Assembly: GCA_934539245.1 (NCBI GenBank)
Contig: CAKTCK010000031.1
Coordinates: 1 to 21,993 of the forward strand
From: an uncultured Faecalibacterium sp.
GTDB taxonomy: Bacteria > Bacillota > Clostridia > Oscillospirales > Ruminococcaceae
DNA: 21,993 bases
Direction of reading: 5' to 3'
Positions 5,971 through 13,798 of the stretch are shown here, in pieces. The notes under the pieces are model-generated. The model did no database searches. It saw only the letters and a program-made list of their open reading frames with translations, and was not told the origin of the DNA. The position numbers and the translations under genes were made by a program. Position 1 is the first letter of the stretch. Each line of letters begins with the position of its first letter.

Positions 5971-7371
5971 TTAGTTTTCCTTGCCTTCACGGCGTGCAGC
6001 CAACACGGCAACATTCTCTTCTACCTTGGATTTGTTTAACGGATAGATGAAGAACAGAACAAGTGCCAGTGCCGCAAAGCCAATGATCGGCGCAATGCAG
6101 GACATCTTGAAGATGCTTTCCGTAACAGCAGGATCAAACGCAGTAGCTTCGCTGTAACCGATCATGGACAGCAGACCGCCGATCAGACCGGATGAAAGTG
6201 CCTGACCCAGCTTGCGGGCGAAGGAATAGACCGAGTACACAGTGCCATCCTCACGCACACCAGTGCGGACTTCGGTGTCATCGATAACATCGGTGATCAT
6301 AGCCCAGACGATGGTATTAAAGTAACCCATGCCGACGGTTGCAATGGCGTAGAACACGATATAGACCCACGGACTGCTGGGATGAACAATATAGCAGATA
6401 ACATAAGAAACAGCCGCAACCAGAGAGGAAGCAGTGGCAAGTTCTTTCTTGCCCAGTTTCTCGGAGAGTTTGACAGCAGTAGGTGCGCAGATAACCAGCA
6501 TGACTGCGGTACCGGACAGATTGGCGACCGACTGTGCAGCGGCGCTGCCGTAGTAGTTGGGGTACACATAGCTGCTCATGCCGCTCATGGTCAGCTGAGA
6601 GAGCAGCAGCATCAGGGCAGCGGCGATGATGCCCATCAGGGAACGGTTGGTGGCAATGCTCTTGAGCAGCTTGCCGAAGTCCAGCTTTTCGCTCTTGGTG
6701 GTCAGCTGCACACGCCCCTACACCATCTTGAAGCAGAGCAGATAGCAAATGATCGCGCAAACGGAGAACACACCAGCGATCAGGGTCATGCGGGAGCCGG
6801 AGAGCATGGTCTTGCCGTCCACAGTAACGTAGGCGATCATCGGGGTGCCCACGCCGATGACAAGGCTGGCAAGGCTGGAACCGATGGTGCGCCAGGTGGA
6901 CAGCTCGGCACGGTCCTTGGACTCAGGAGAGACCGCAGAAGCCATGGAGCCGTAGGGGATGTTGATGGAGGTGTAGAAGATGGAACCCCACAGGATGTAG
7001 GTGACAGCCAGCCAAGCCACCTTGAAGCCGTAAGGCATCCCAGCCAGACCGGACTGGAAGATCAGGAAGGAGGCAATGGCCACAGGACCGCACATCCGCT
7101 TGAGCCACGGGCGGAACTTGCCGTCCTTGGTGGGCTTGCAGCGGTCCACGATCTGACCCATGGTGATATCGGTAAAGGCGTCCACGATGCGGGCTGCCAT
7201 CATCACGATGCCCACCACACCGGCGGAAACGCCCATGACATCGGTGTAGAACTTCATCAGGAACAGGGACGAGAGGATGAAGGTGAAGTCGTTGCCGAAG
7301 TCACCGAACATGTAGCCCAGCTTGTCCTTCATGCCGAAGGGACGCAGGGCAGTCTTGTTTTCAGATGCCAT
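5971..7371 (-). pseudogene. GPH-family (MFS) sugar/cation symporter interrupted by an in-frame TAG
   Basis: The two halves are in the same frame and together make about 466 codons, the normal length of glycoside-pentoside-hexuronide:cation symporters with 12 membrane segments. The N-terminal half (from the ATG at 7371, AAAGGAG eight bases upstream) has the family's LGYMFGDFGNDFTF start, RIVDAFTDITMGQIVDR and the loop KFRPWL. The C-terminal half has GYFNTIVWAMITDVIDDTE and VYSFARKLGQALSSGLIG, also typical. Codon 218 (6718-6720) is TAG, at the central cytoplasmic loop. The codons around it (ATG GTG TAG GGG CGT GTG) suggest loss of an original T-E-R-like segment. Translation could restart at the GTG at 6709-6711, giving two six-helix halves, but only a weak ribosome site (GGGG) is visible. 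A dead gene is the simplest reading; a split transporter is possible. Confidence 0.75.
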
Positions 7372-7676
7372 AAAAATCTCCTTTTCTTCTTTGCGTTTGC
7401 TTTGCCCCGCAGGCCGTGCGGAGCCGAAGTAATATGTGTTTGTCATGCATTTATCATACTGGTTTTGCCGCAGAAGGGGTTAGAAGATTTTCAAGGTAAA
7501 AACGGTCATTTTTGCGATTTTGCCCGATTGTATCTGCACCGCATCCGGGAGATATCGTGCTTGTTGCCCACGAAAAAGCGTAAAACAATCCCGTTTTATA
7601 ATAAGAATATTCTGGCAAAGAACGTCTTTTTCTGTTATACTCTAGCCAATGAATGTAACTGTAACAGGAGGATGTT
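7372..7676. promoter_or_regulatory. Divergent control region between the GPH transporter and SDR genes
   Basis: There is no gene in this 305-base gap. For the SDR gene the best -10 box is TATACT at 7636-7641 (poor -35 TGGCAA at 7613-7618). A second TATAAT lies at 7597-7602. Around it are two operator-like elements: TAAAAC-aatccc-GTTTTA (7581-7598) and the palindrome AGAATATTCT (7604-7613). For the transporter a TATGAT lies at 7453-7458 on the minus strand, with no good -35. Poor -35 boxes with nearby palindromes suggest activator- or repressor-controlled expression. Confidence 0.35.
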
Positions 7677-8531
7677 ATGGAAAAGAATGTACTGAACACC
7701 GATCTCACCGGCAAGGTGGCGGTCGTCACCGGCGCAAGCGGAACGCTGTGTTCCATTTTTGCCAAGGCGCTGGCACGCGCCGGTGCAAAGGTGGCGCTGC
7801 TGGGCCGCAACATGGATAAGCTCAAGGAGCTTGCGGACGAGATCGAAGCCGAGGGCGGCACTGCCAAGGGCTACACCTGCAACGTGATGAACAAGGCTAA
7901 CTGCCTGCAGGTAGCCGAGGACGTGCTGGCAGACCTTGGCCCCTGCGATATCCTTGTGAACGGTGCAGGCGGCAACAACGCCCGCGCCAACACGGACAAG
8001 GAATATTTTGAGATGGCCGATCTGGAAAGCGACACCGTCACCTTCTTTGATCTGGACGAGAGCGGCGTGGAGATGGTGTTCAACCTGAACTTCATCGGCA
8101 CCCTGCTGCCCACGCAGGCTTTTGCCCGCCAGATGGTGGGGCGCGAGGGCTGCAACATCCTGAACATTTCCAGCATGAACGCCTATCTGCCCCTGACCAA
8201 GATCCCCGCCTACTCCGGCTCCAAGGCTGCTGTGACCAACTTTACCCAGTGGCTGGCGGTGCATTTCAGCAAGGTGGGCATCCGGGTCAATGCCATCGCC
8301 CCGGGCTTCTTTGCCAGCGAGCAGAACGCCCGGCTGCTCTTCAACGAGGACGGCACCCCCACCGACCGCACCAAAAAGATCCTTGCCGCCACCCCCATGG
8401 GACACTTCGGCGACAGCGAAAAGGACCTTGTGGGTGCACTGCTATTCCTGCTGAACAATGACGCAGCGGGCTTCATTACCGGCATCTGCCTGCCGGTGGA
8501 CGGCGGCTTCTCGGCCTATTCCGGCGTGTAA
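7677..8531 (+). CDS. SDR-family oxidoreductase, probably D-mannonate oxidoreductase (fructuronate reductase)
   Basis: This 284-residue cytosolic short-chain dehydrogenase has a nucleotide-binding VVTGASGTLCS (about residues 16-26), NGAGG (95-99), catalytic Ser165/166 in NISSM, and YSGSK (Tyr179, Lys183). The C-terminus GFITGICLPVDGGFSAYSGV is typical of the SDR group annotated as D-mannonate oxidoreductase (YjmF/UxuB type), which interconverts D-fructuronate and D-mannonate in hexuronate catabolism. The glycine motif is altered (TGASGTLC instead of TGxxxGxG), a variation I associate with this subgroup. AGGAGG five bases upstream fixes the ATG. It is divergent from a broken GPH (hexuronide-type) transporter, consistent with sugar-acid use. 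Other 2-keto sugar-acid reductases of the family cannot be excluded. Confidence 0.75.
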   Translation: MEKNVLNTDLTGKVAVVTGASGTLCSIFAKALARAGAKVALLGRNMDKLKELADEIEAEGGTAKGYTCNVMNKANCLQVAEDVLADLGPCDILVNGAGGNNARANTDKEYFEMADLESDTVTFFDLDESGVEMVFNLNFIGTLLPTQAFARQMVGREGCNILNISSMNAYLPLTKIPAYSGSKAAVTNFTQWLAVHFSKVGIRVNAIAPGFFASEQNARLLFNEDGTPTDRTKKILAATPMGHFGDSEKDLVGALLFLLNNDAAGFITGICLPVDGGFSAYSGV

Positions 8532-8560
8532 TACGGTACGGAACGGTACTATAAATAAAA

Positions 8561-8610
8561 AAGAACGGCAACTGCATTGTGTTTCTGCAACCAGCTGCCG
8601 TTTCTTTATT
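8561..8610. terminator. Shared terminator between the SDR and AraC genes
   Basis: AACGGCA-A-CTG pairs with CAG-C-TGCCGTT across a 17-base loop. It is flanked on the plus strand by TTTCTTTATTTTTT and on the other side by an A-rich run, so it can work in both directions between the convergent genes. Confidence 0.75.
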
Positions 8611-9496
8611 TTTTAGGAGGTCGGTTCTGTGCGCGGTATTCGGCGGGGGTGATGCCGTACAGGCGGCGGAAGGTTTTCAGGAAGCTGCTGTAATCCGGGA
8701 AGCCGCTCTCGGTGCAGGCGTTCAGAACGGAAACGCCCTCTTCCAGCGCCTTGCGGCAGTGCTGCATCCGCAGATAGGTCAGGTAGTTGTGGATGCTCTC
8801 CATGGTGCACTCCTTGAACGCGCGGGAAAGGTGCTCCCGGCTGGCGTAAAGCTCCTGCGCCAGCTGCGCGGTGGTCAGGGTCGGGTCCTGATAATGGGCC
8901 TGCAGGTAGGCCACCGCGCGCGCGACCAGCACACTGGTGCTGCTGGGTGCAGTGGTCTGTCCGCTGCCGGTAGCCTGCGTGATGAGCAGCATCATTTCGG
9001 TGGTCTGCGCCTCAAAAACGATGTCCCGGATGGAGCCCGGCAGCTCCAGACTTTGCGCCATGCGGATGAAAAGCCCCTCAAAATCCCACTTGCGGCAGGC
9101 CTCGCTGTCCAGCACGGTGACCTGCTGCATCCAGCCTGTGTTTTTCAGGTTCGCGTGCCGGCGGGTTGCCTGCCAGAGGGCGTCGTCGATCTGGACGACC
9201 AGACGATCTGACTGGTCGTCATCGTTACGGAAGCTGCCGGAGTGGTAGACCTGAGAGGGAAAGTAGACCAGCTCCCCCACATGGACCAGATACACGCTGC
9301 CGTCCACCGAGTAGCGCACCGTGCTGCCGCCGATGGGGAGCACCAGCTCGTGATACGGGTGGGAGTGCACCACAGACTGCCTGTTTTCCCGGTTCGTGTA
9401 CCATGTGACCAGAAGCCGGGTGTCGCGCAGCCCCATCCGCGCCTGCGCTTCCGTAAGGACATTATCAACATAATGCGAGACCCGTTCGATGCCCAT
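8606..9496 (-). CDS. AraC-family transcriptional regulator with cupin sensor domain
   Basis: The 296-residue protein has an N-terminal cupin-like ligand domain with the His cluster VVHSHPYHE (residues 42-50) and a following GELVYFPSQVYHSG (about 74-87). The C-terminal double helix-turn-helix (about 190-290) shows LTTAQLAQELYASREHLSRAF and the AraC signature SGFPDYSSFLKTFRRLYGITPAEYR. An AGGAG site just upstream supports the ATG at 9496. Such regulators usually sense a sugar or sugar-derived ligand and activate the neighbouring gene set. Here the divergent esterase/TRAP/GH31 series is the obvious target, supported by the direct repeat at 9572-9598. Confidence 0.9.
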   Translation of the reverse strand: MGIERVSHYVDNVLTEAQARMGLRDTRLLVTWYTNRENRQSVVHSHPYHELVLPIGGSTVRYSVDGSVYLVHVGELVYFPSQVYHSGSFRNDDDQSDRLVVQIDDALWQATRRHANLKNTGWMQQVTVLDSEACRKWDFEGLFIRMAQSLELPGSIRDIVFEAQTTEMMLLITQATGSGQTTAPSSTSVLVARAVAYLQAHYQDPTLTTAQLAQELYASREHLSRAFKECTMESIHNYLTYLRMQHCRKALEEGVSVLNACTESGFPDYSSFLKTFRRLYGITPAEYRAQNRPPKK

Positions 9497-9556
9497 AGCC
9501 GCTCCTGTTCCTTGTTAAAAAAATCAGAATCATGCTTTTACGTTCTTTTTTGCCCT

Positions 9557-9585
9557 AGTATATCAGTATATATCACATTTTGCAA
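9557..9585 (-). promoter_or_regulatory. Promoter of the AraC regulator gene
   Basis: On the minus strand TTGCAA (9580-9585) and TATACT (9557-9562) are 17 bases apart. The box overlaps the direct repeat at 9572-9598, which suggests autoregulation. Confidence 0.6.
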
Positions 9586-9598
9586 CATTTGAATCACA
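9572..9598. promoter_or_regulatory. Candidate AraC-type operator: direct repeat with 21-bp offset
   Basis: ATCACA occurs at 9572-9577 and again at 9593-9598, each followed by an A/T-rich tail. The offset is 21 bp, two turns of the helix, the known arrangement of AraC-family half-sites. The element overlaps the regulator's own -35 box and lies upstream of the likely esterase promoter. Confidence 0.45.
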
Positions 9599-9628
9599 AA
9601 ATCTGCGGAAAAGCGGCGGAATTTTTAG

Positions 9629-9634
9629 TATCAT
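9629..9634 (+). promoter_or_regulatory. Possible -10 box of the esterase/TRAP/GH31 series
   Basis: TATCAT at 9629-9634 lacks a recognisable -35 box, as expected for an activator-dependent promoter. With a start near 9641, the proximal half of the direct repeat falls at about -43 to -48. The remaining leader of about 130 bases shows no gene. Confidence 0.3.
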
Positions 9635-9775
9635 AAGGGTGCAAGGAGACGAGATTGACCAAATGCACAAAGCTATTTCAATATTTTTGTGCTTATCGAC
9701 AAATATATTGGTTGCATTTCGTGATGGTTCCATCCCGTTTTTTCCATCCAGATCAGATCGATGATGAGGTGCACG

Positions 9776-10588
9776 ATGAAAAAAATCATTTCCGTTACAC
9801 AAGAGCATCCCATGGTAGCGCTTGCATCGGATATTACCTATATGCAGAAGTCGTTCTGGTGCGGCTGCTCCGCTTACCCGCTCAAACTCAGCTTCATGCG
9901 GGCGCGGCATCGATACGCATTTGATCCGGAACATGAAAACTACCCCTGCATTGTGTTCGTCTGCGGCGGTGCGTGGGAAAAGGTGGATCGCAATGTCTGG
10001 ATGCCTAATCTGGCGTACTACTGCCAGAAGGGCTATGCGGTGGCCAGCGTGGATTACAGCTGCCTGCCGGTAACGGTGCATCCGGAACAGGTTACCGAGA
10101 TCAAAACAGCCATTCGCTTCCTGCGGGCGCATGCGGCCGAATTCCGTATCGACCCGGAACGGATCGCCGTCATGGGCGAAAGCGCCGGAGCCTATCTGGC
10201 GGCGCTGACCGGCCTGACCGGCGACGAGAAAGAATATCGGAATGCGTATTATCCGGAGCAGTCGGATGCTGTGCGTGCTGTGTGCACCTGGTATGCGCCG
10301 ACGGATATCCACCGCATGAATACCGACATGGTGCATATGCAGATCAAGGATTTCCCGGTGCTTCCCTCGCTGGTAAAGCAGAGCGCACCGCCGTTTCTGA
10401 TGCTGCACGGTGCAGCTGACAGCACGGTACCTTCTCAGCAGTCCGAAATGCTGTACGAAGCGCTCCAGAACGCAAAGGTGGAAAGCGACCTGATTCTACT
10501 GGAGGGTGCGGAGCATGCAGACTACATGTTCCAGCAGCCTTCTGTCAAAGAACTGATCTGTGACTTTATGGATCGGCATTTGAAATAA
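9776..10588 (+). CDS. Alpha/beta hydrolase, probable carbohydrate esterase
   Basis: The 270-residue protein has the alpha/beta-hydrolase fold of acetyl-ester hydrolases such as BD-FAE/acetyl-xylan-esterase types. The nucleophile Ser136 is in GESAGA, Asp215 in HGAADSTVP and His247 in EGAEHADYM. The oxyanion region reads FVCGGAW, with Cys where HGG is usual. No signal peptide is present, so it acts in the cytosol. The start at 9776 (MKKIISV) is preferred to an ATG at 9761 because GAGGTG lies just before it. It heads the plus-strand series opposite the AraC regulator, and the next gene follows after 12 bases. It probably removes acyl groups from imported sugars; the exact substrate cannot be read from sequence. 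Confidence 0.8.
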   Translation: MKKIISVTQEHPMVALASDITYMQKSFWCGCSAYPLKLSFMRARHRYAFDPEHENYPCIVFVCGGAWEKVDRNVWMPNLAYYCQKGYAVASVDYSCLPVTVHPEQVTEIKTAIRFLRAHAAEFRIDPERIAVMGESAGAYLAALTGLTGDEKEYRNAYYPEQSDAVRAVCTWYAPTDIHRMNTDMVHMQIKDFPVLPSLVKQSAPPFLMLHGAADSTVPSQQSEMLYEALQNAKVESDLILLEGAEHADYMFQQPSVKELICDFMDRHLK

Positions 10589-10600
10589 GGGAGGAACCGG

Positions 10601-11179
10601 ATGCAAAGCTCGAAAAACCATTTTGAGGCCGCGGTTCTGTTCGACCGAGCCACGATCCTGCGGATGTTCCGGACAGAATACTATGCTTTTGAGCGTTTGC
10701 AGCTGCTCACGCGCCTGCTGATTGCGGCCATTCTGCTGTTTATAGCACTGTTCGGCGGGCTGCCGCAGATTGCCACAATCCCATGCCTTGCGGTCGGTGC
10801 ATGGCTGATCGTCAGTCTGGATTTTCCGAGCAAAGTCCGTGCGGAGAGAGTATTGCAGCAGCAGGGAGAGCAACCGTCCAAAGTGCGGTATCGCTTCAAC
10901 GATACCGGCATCTTTGTGGAAAACGGTGCCCACCTGAAATACGAGCAGGTCGGGCGACTGATTGAAGATGACGAATATTTTTATATCTTTCAGGACCGGC
11001 AGTTTGCCGTCATGGTACCCAGAACGGCGCTGCTGCCAGACAGCCCGGAACGCTTCCGTAAATACATCGCCCGGCAATGCGGGATGGAGTGGAAACGCGG
11101 TGGTTCTCTTGTGATGGTGGATCGGAAGGACTTTGTCCAGATGTTACAGGACAAGACTTCCCGCTGGTTCGGACGTTGA
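10601..11179 (+). CDS. YcxB-like membrane protein
   Basis: The 192-residue protein has a short cytoplasmic N-terminus, two adjacent membrane helices (about residues 34-73, a Leu/Ile/Ala-rich hairpin) and a soluble C-terminal domain of about 115 residues. The layout and the segments YRFNDTGIFVENGAHLKYEQV and FYIFQDRQFAVMVPRTAL fit the YcxB family, whose role is unknown. GGAGG about five bases before the ATG supports the start. The 12-base gap from the esterase gene implies cotranscription. Why it sits in a sugar-use operon is unclear. Confidence 0.75.
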   Translation: MQSSKNHFEAAVLFDRATILRMFRTEYYAFERLQLLTRLLIAAILLFIALFGGLPQIATIPCLAVGAWLIVSLDFPSKVRAERVLQQQGEQPSKVRYRFNDTGIFVENGAHLKYEQVGRLIEDDEYFYIFQDRQFAVMVPRTALLPDSPERFRKYIARQCGMEWKRGGSLVMVDRKDFVQMLQDKTSRWFGR

Positions 11180-11237
11180 ATGGATGGAATTGCGCCAACA
11201 GGCGCTGTCAGACATAAGAAAAAAGGAGGATACCAAT

Positions 11238-12038
11238 ATGTTTTTAACCTGTCACTATTTCAGCAAGGTGCTGATGCACAACACCGAGATCAATGTTGTG
11301 ATCCCTACCCCGGAGGGGAATGAACAGATCACCGAGGCAGGCCCTGTACAGCGGTACGATTACGAGAACGGTCTGCCGGTGGTTTATCTGCTGCACGGCG
11401 CTTACGGCGACAACAGCAGCTGGGTCCGTTTCAGCAATATTGAACGGTATGCACAGGCCCACAACATTGTAGCAGTCATGGCATCGGTGGAAAACAGCCT
11501 GTATCAGGATATGGTCCACGGCAACAAGTATTTCACCTTTATCAGCGAGGAGCTGCCCAGCTTCATCACAACACTGTTCCCTGTGAGCAAGAAGCGGGAA
11601 GACACCTATATCTGCGGTTTCTCCATGGGCGGTTACGGCGCATGGTTCATCGGTCTGTCCTGCCCCGAGAAGTATGGCAAGATCGCAGGCATGTCTGCTG
11701 CCATGGATGTCGCCGGACTGGCGGACGAAGCGCAGAAGGGCAACATCGAAGCACCGTTCCCCTTCCACGACATCTTTGAGGACCCGGCTCATCTGGCTGG
11801 CGGCGACAAGGATATCTTTGAGCTGTACCGCCGCGATGCAGAAAAGGGCTGTGTGCCAGAACTTTATCAGGCCTGCGGTACCAAGGATTTTCTGTATCAG
11901 ATGAATGAAGATGCCAACCGGCGTTTGACAGAGATGGGTGCAAAGATCACCTATTCGGTCACACCGGATGCCATGCATAATTGGGATTACTGGGACAGCG
12001 AGCTGCCCAAGATTCTGGACTGGATGATGCAGAAATAA
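11238..12038 (+). CDS. Esterase D-type alpha/beta hydrolase
   Basis: The 266-residue protein belongs to the putative-esterase group (Pfam PF00756 type) that includes acetyl-xylan esterases, tributyrin esterases and S-formylglutathione hydrolase. It has YLLHGAYGDNSSW (about residues 50-62), nucleophile Ser129 in GFSMGGYGA, Asp217 in GTKDFLY and His247 in MHNWDYWD. There is no signal peptide. AAAAGGAGGA about seven bases upstream fixes the start at 11238; an upstream in-frame ATG (11133) would overlap the previous gene and lacks such a site. The gap before it holds a small hairpin, GCGCC-AACA-GGCGC (11192-11205). It is the second esterase of the locus and differs in fold details from the first, so the two may remove different ester groups. 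Confidence 0.8.
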   Translation: MFLTCHYFSKVLMHNTEINVVIPTPEGNEQITEAGPVQRYDYENGLPVVYLLHGAYGDNSSWVRFSNIERYAQAHNIVAVMASVENSLYQDMVHGNKYFTFISEELPSFITTLFPVSKKREDTYICGFSMGGYGAWFIGLSCPEKYGKIAGMSAAMDVAGLADEAQKGNIEAPFPFHDIFEDPAHLAGGDKDIFELYRRDAEKGCVPELYQACGTKDFLYQMNEDANRRLTEMGAKITYSVTPDAMHNWDYWDSELPKILDWMMQK

Positions 12039-12126
12039 TCATTTCTGGAATGTTGCGCCGGAAGCGTACCGGCGAGCAGATAGAGAACACAGAAGAAGAA
12101 AAATATTTTTCAGGAGGAAACCAAAT

Positions 12127-13182
12127 ATGAAAAAGATCAATCGTCGTGAGTTTATCCGTATGTCTGCTGTTCTGGCGGCAGCTGGCGCTCTGACTGCCTG
12201 TGGCGGCAGCAAATCCGGTTCCACCGCTGGTTCCGGTGCTGGTGCTTCTGCAGAGGGCGTGAAGGGTCTGACCCTGAAGCTGAGCCACAATGCCAACGAG
12301 CAGCACCTGATCCACAAGGCTATGACTCAGTTTGCCAACGAGGTCAACGAAAAGACCAACGGTGACATCAAGATCGAGGTCTACCCCAACGCAACGCTGG
12401 GCGGCGAGAAGGATAACCTGGAGCAGATGGGTATCGGCGCTCTGGATATGGCTAAGGTGTCTGCTGCTTCTCTGGAAACCTTTGCTCCCGTCTACGAGGC
12501 ATTCTCTGTTCCCTATATCTTCAACAACCGCGATCACTTCTACGGCTTCATGGACAGCGATCAGGCCAAGGAAGTTTTCCACTCCACCGAAGCTCAGGGC
12601 TTCATCGCTCTGACCTGGCTGGATTCCGGCACGCGCTCCTTCTACACCGTCAAGACCCCGGTTATGACCCCGGCTGATCTGAAGGGCCTGAAGATCCGTA
12701 CCATGGATTCTCCCATGGCAATTGAAATGATGAACTGCTTCGGCGGTTCCGCAACGGCTATGCCGATCAGCGATGTCTACACTGCAATGCAGTCCGGCGT
12801 TATCGATGGTGCAGAGAACAATGAAACCGCTCTGACCGTTGGCGGCCACGGCGAGGTGGCAAAGTGCTACAGCTACGATGAGCACACCCGCATTCCCGAT
12901 ATCGTCCTGATCAGCACCAAAGTCTGGAACAAGTTCTCTGTGGAGCAGCAGGAAATCGTACAGGCTGCTGCCGACGCTGCAAAGGAGACCTACAAGGCTG
13001 ACTGGCAGGCTGCGATCGAGCAGGCTGTGAAGGATGCCGAAACCAATATGGGCGTCACCTTCTATCACCCCGAGTCTCTGGCTCCGTTCCAGGAGGCCGT
13101 CCAGCCCATCTACGACCGTTTGGCCAAGGAAGAGCCGGAAGTCTGGGCACTGTGCGAGAAGATCCAGGCATTCCAGGCCTGA
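12127..13182 (+). CDS. dctP: TRAP transporter substrate-binding lipoprotein (DctP type)
   Basis: The 351-residue protein is the extracellular solute receptor of a TRAP transporter. The N-terminus MKKINRREFIRMSAVLAAAG has a twin-arginine-like motif, and LTAC (Cys25) is a lipobox, so the mature protein is anchored to the outer face of the membrane. The DctP fold is seen in LKLSHNANEQHLIHKAMTQF, NATLGGEKDNLEQ, and GLKIRTMDSPMAIEMMNCFG, where the conserved Arg usually binds the carboxylate of the ligand. That Arg makes an acidic sugar or other organic acid likely. AGGAGG precedes the ATG. An 89-base gap with a small hairpin but no terminator separates it from the esterase. The symbol is used at family level only. 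Confidence 0.9.
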   Translation: MKKINRREFIRMSAVLAAAGALTACGGSKSGSTAGSGAGASAEGVKGLTLKLSHNANEQHLIHKAMTQFANEVNEKTNGDIKIEVYPNATLGGEKDNLEQMGIGALDMAKVSAASLETFAPVYEAFSVPYIFNNRDHFYGFMDSDQAKEVFHSTEAQGFIALTWLDSGTRSFYTVKTPVMTPADLKGLKIRTMDSPMAIEMMNCFGGSATAMPISDVYTAMQSGVIDGAENNETALTVGGHGEVAKCYSYDEHTRIPDIVLISTKVWNKFSVEQQEIVQAAADAAKETYKADWQAAIEQAVKDAETNMGVTFYHPESLAPFQEAVQPIYDRLAKEEPEVWALCEKIQAFQA

Positions 13183-13228
13183 TCGCCTAGTCCTGCATCT
13201 GCGGACCCGTATCATTGCATCTTTTTCC

Positions 13229-13266
13229 GCATAACTGCTGCCATTGCATCCGGGCAGCAGTTATGC
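13229..13266 (+). repeat. Intra-operon hairpin between dctP and dctQ
   Basis: A perfect 14-bp inverted repeat, GCATAACTGCTGCC/GGCAGCAGTTATGC, has a 10-base loop and is not followed by a T run. It is therefore more likely an mRNA-stabilising or attenuating hairpin protecting the binding-protein message than a full terminator. Confidence 0.65.
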
Positions 13267-13300
13267 CATAGGAGAAGGATTCAAAAAGGAGGAAAAAACC

Positions 13301-13795
13301 TTGAAAAAACTGGAAAAAGGGCTCGATTTTGCTATGAGCACAATCATGTCCGTCGTTATGCTGGTGTTGCTGATCTTTGGCACCTGGCAGATTTTCACCC
13401 GCTGGATTCTGAACGACCCTTCGACATTTACCGAAGAGATGCTGCGCTACCTGCTGATTTGGGCTGGTATGATCGGTGCAGCCTACTGCTTCTTCCACGA
13501 TAAGCACGTCAAGCTGACGCTGCTCACTTCCAAGCTGCATGGTCCCGCACTGACCGCGGTGACGATTTTTAATGAGATCATCGTCGTTCTGTTCGTGCTG
13601 TATGTCTACGTCTACGGCGGCGGCCAGATGATGATGCGCACCATGGCCAACGGTCAGCTGACGGCGGTTCTGCGTCTGCCCATGAGCCTGATCTATGGCT
13701 GCCTGCCGGTATCCGGCGTGTTCGTCATTCTGTCCAAGATCCTCCGCTATCTGTCGCTGTATGCGGAGTCCAAAACTGTGAAAGGGGGCAAATAA
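13301..13795 (+). CDS. dctQ: TRAP transporter small permease (DctQ type), TTG start
   Basis: This 164-residue membrane protein has four predicted helices and the family's TFTEEMLRYLLIWAGMIGAA motif (about residues 46-65). It pairs with the large permease in the sodium-driven TRAP complex. The start is set at TTG 13301 because AAAAAGGAGG lies about eight bases upstream and translation from there gives the usual short Lys-rich N-terminus (KKLEKGLDFAM). An ATG at 13244 would begin inside the hairpin and include the ribosome site as coding sequence. The next gene starts after three bases. Confidence 0.85.
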   Translation: MKKLEKGLDFAMSTIMSVVMLVLLIFGTWQIFTRWILNDPSTFTEEMLRYLLIWAGMIGAAYCFFHDKHVKLTLLTSKLHGPALTAVTIFNEIIVVLFVLYVYVYGGGQMMMRTMANGQLTAVLRLPMSLIYGCLPVSGVFVILSKILRYLSLYAESKTVKGGK

Positions 13796-13798
13796 GTC

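Noticed and set aside
12056..12074. CGCCGG/CCGGCG hairpin before dctP as a terminator
   Set aside because: The stem is only six base pairs and no T run follows.
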